Of a stretch of DNA of 34,447 nt, positions 31,701 to 34,447 are shown piece after piece; position 1 is the first letter of the stretch, and each line of letters opens with the position of its first letter. The notes under the pieces were generated by a model. The model saw nothing but the letters and a program-made list of their open reading frames with translations. It was not told the DNA's origin and made no database searches. A program made the translations under genes and the position numbers. This stretch comes from Chrysomallon squamiferum (taxonomy: Eukaryota > Mollusca > Gastropoda > Neomphalida > Peltospiridae): contig CM022669.1 in assembly GCA_012295275.1 (NCBI GenBank), forward strand, positions 19,544,591 through 19,579,037, in the 5' to 3' direction.

Positions 31701-34447
31701 GTCAAAAGTGCCGCACGCCCCACCCAAGGGGAACAACTCGTTTCCGACACGTGCACAAAAAACGCACATGTTTTTGAAAATTTGCTCGATTTTTTTCAAA
31801 CGCATTTTCAAAAGGTGCAGCACCTTTGGTAAATGTTGGAAACGTTTTTGCCACACTCGCCCCGACGGCGCGCACGTTTTGCACACGTCGAAATATTTTT
31901 CCCGACCAAACGGAACAGTGCCACACGGATTTTCAACTTTTGAAAATCGAATTTTTTCAAGTTTCGTTGAAAATGCTAGGGGTACCTTTTTCAAAGTGCA
32001 ATAACTTTTTCCGAGCACGTGGGAAAAATCGGGCGCACATACCCAAAAGTGGGGCAAGGGTTGCCCGACACGGGTCAAAAGTGCCGCACGCCCCACCCAA
32101 GGGGAACAACTCGTTTCCGACACGTGCACAAAAAACGCACATGTTTTTGAAAATTTGCTCGATTTTTTCAAACGCATTTTCAAAAGGTGCAGCACCTTTG
32201 GTAAATGTTGGAAACGTTTTTGCCACACTCGCCCCGACGGCGCGCACGTTTTGCACACGTCGAAATATTTTTCCCGACCAAACGGAACAGTGCCACACGG
32301 ATTTTCAACTTTTGAAAATCGAATTTTTTCAAGTTTCGTTGAAAATGCTAGGGGTACCTTTTTCAAAGTGCAATAACTTTTTCCGAGCACGTGGGAAAAA
32401 TCGGGCGCACATACCCAAAAGTGGGGCAAGGGTTGCCCGACACGGGTCAAAAGTGCCGCACGCCCCACCCAAGGGGAACAACTCGTTTCCGACACGTGCA
32501 CAAAAAACGCACATGTTTTTGAAAATTTGCTCGATTTTTTTTCAAACGCATTTTCAAAAGGTGCAGCACCTTTGGTAAATGTTGGAAACGTTTTTGCCAC
32601 ACTCGCCCCGACGGCGCGCACGTTTTGCACACGTCGAAATATTTTCCCGACCAAACGGAACAGTGCCACACGGATTTTCAACTTTTGAAAATCGAATTTT
32701 TTCAAGTTTCGTTGAAAATGCTAGGGGTACCTTTTTCAAAGTGCAATAACTTTTTCCGAGCACGTGGGAAAAATCGGGCGCACATACCCAAAAGTGGGGC
32801 AAGGGTTGCCCGACACGGGTCAAAAGTGCCGCACGCCCCACCCAAGGGGAACAACTCGTTTCCGACACGTGCACAAAAAACGCACATGTTTTTGAAAATT
32901 TGCTCGATTTTTTTTCAAACGCATTTTCAAAAGGTGCAGCACCTTTGGTAAATGTTGGAAACGTTTTTGCCACACTCGCCCCGACGGCGCGCACGTTTTG
33001 CACACGTCGAAATATTTTTCCCGACCAAACGGAACAGTGCCACACGGATTTTCAACTTTTGAAAATCGAATTTTTTCAAGTTTCGTTGAAAATGCTAGGG
33101 GTACCTTTTTCAAAGTGCAATAACTTTTTCCGAGCACGTGGGAAAAATCGGGCGCACATACCCAAAAGTGGGGCAAGGGTTGCCCGACACGGGTCAAAAG
33201 TGCCGCACGCCCCACCCAAGGGGAACAACTCGTTTCCGACACGTGCACAAAAAACGCACATGTTTTTGAAAATTTGCTCGATTTTTTTTTTTCAAACGCA
33301 TTTTCAAAAGGTGCAGCACCTTTGGTAAATGTTGGAAACGTTTTTGCCACACTCGCCCCGACGGCGCGCACGTTTTGCACACGTCGAAATATTTTTCCCG
33401 ACCAAACGGAACAGTGCCACACGGATTTTCAACTTTTGAAAATCGAATTTTTTCAAGTTTCGTTGAAAATGCTAGGGGTACCTTTTTCAAAGTGCAATAA
33501 CTTTTTCCGAGCACGTGGGAAAAATCGGGCGCACATACCCAAAAGTGGGGCAAGGGTTGCCCGACACGGGTCAAAAGTGCCGCACGCCCCACCCAAGGGG
33601 AACAACTCGTTTCCGACACGTGCACAAAAAACGCACATGTTTTTGAAAATTTGCTCGATTTTTTTCAAACGCATTTTCAAAAGGTGCAGCACCTTTGGTA
33701 AATGTTGGAAACGTTTTTGCCACACTCGCCCCGACGGCGCGCACGTTTTGCACACGTCGAAATATTTTTCCCGACCAAACGGAACAGTGCCACACGGATT
33801 TTCAACTTTTGAAAATCGAATTTTTCAAGTTTCGTTGAAAATGCTAGGGGTACCTTTTTCAAAGTGCAATAACTTTTTCCGAGCACGTGGGGAAAAATCG
33901 GGCGCACATACCCAAAAGTGGGGCAAGGGTTGCCCGACACGGGTCAAAAGTGCCGCACGCCCCACCCAAGGGGAACAACTCGTTTCCGACACGTGCACAA
34001 AAACGCACATGTTTTGAAAATTTGCTCGATTTTTTTCAAACGCATTTTCAAAAGGTGCAGCACCTTTGGTAAATGTTGGAAACGTTTTTGCCACACTCGC
34101 CCCGACGGCGCGCACGTTTTGCACACGTCGAAATATTTTTCCCGACCAAACGGAACAGTGCCACACGGATTTTCAACTTTTGAAAATCGAATTTTTCAAG
34201 TTTCGTTGAAAATGCTAGGGGTACCTTTTTCAAAGTGCAATAACTTTTTCCGAGCACGTGGGAAAAATCGGGCGCACATACCCAAAAGTGGGGCAAGGGT
34301 TGCCCGACACGGGTCAAAAGTGCCGCACGCCCCACCCAAGGGGAACAACTCGTTTCCGACACGTGCACAAAAAACGCACATGTTTTTGAAAATTTGCTCG
34401 ATTTTTTTCAAACGCATTTTCAAAGGTGCAGCACCTTTGGTAAATGT
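28731..34447. repeat. Tandem satellite array, about 372 bp unit, running off the window
   Basis: The marker GGTGCAGCACC recurs 16 times, at intervals of 371-377 bases apart from a shorter first unit. Units are almost identical, differing mainly in short T/A homopolymer lengths. The unit is CpG-rich and much richer in GC than the flanks. It contains two CACGTG sites, the dyad AAAGGTGCAGCACCTTT and the hairpin GATTTTCAA-CTT-TTGAAAATC. The first unit lacks about 213 bases. Because 372 is divisible by three, long frames run through the array on both strands; these are not treated as genes. Confidence 0.97.

Noticed and set aside
28731-34447. CRISPR array or phage-type direct repeats
   Set aside because: Units are about 372 bases and contiguous, with no unique spacers, in a eukaryotic context.
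28731-34447. CENP-B box in the satellite unit
   Set aside because: The nearest candidate, CCCGACCAAACGGAA, fails the fixed positions of the box, so no centromere claim is made from it.
1-34447. tRNA, rRNA or other structured RNA genes
   Set aside because: Looked for tRNA-like A/B boxes and rRNA-like conserved stretches by eye and saw none. A covariance-model scan would be needed to exclude small RNAs.

Overview
This is animal nuclear DNA: spliced genes with GT-AG introns, very AT-rich introns, abundant microsatellites, a decayed BEL/Pao-type retroelement and a long satellite array. Proteins pairing a TIR domain with a GIMAP/AIG1 GTPase point to a lophotrochozoan. A mollusc is most likely and a cephalopod is possible, but this is inference. 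No bacterial gene, CRISPR array or recognisable RNA gene was found.

Left part (941-5859, minus strand): a complete seven-exon PRCC orthologue of about 501 residues. It lies head to head with the first gene of an immune-type locus on the plus strand, across about 1.8 kb that probably holds both promoters.

Centre (about 5600-25730): the ancestral gene can be reconstructed as short exon 1 (Met-Ala-Ser) - Cys4 zinc finger exon - three TIR exons - linker exon - GIMAP/AIG1 GTPase exon. A tandem segmental duplication copied everything from PRCC exon 1 to the intron after the third TIR exon. Unit A (about 5600-14280) carries the working PRCC exon 1 and gene A, a zinc finger-TIR protein of 212 residues that stops just after the TIR domain. 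Unit B (about 14545-23610) carries a dead PRCC exon 1, then gene B, whose TIR exons run on to the linker and GTPase exons found only here. Gene B has a relic zinc finger exon, a one-base frameshift in the second TIR exon, a BEL/Pao remnant and a relic TIR exon. Its GTPase exon is intact.

Right part (25731-34447): about 2.6 kb without a recognisable gene, then the start of a third repeat unit (about 28340-28730) with a broken exon 1. It is cut off by a tandem satellite of about 372 bp per unit that runs to the window edge, with 16 occurrences of its marker motif.

As a whole the window shows a head-to-head housekeeping/immune gene pair undergoing tandem duplication, with the TIR and GTPase domains being separated from one another. 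TIR enzyme activity and GIMAP function are inferred from family knowledge.
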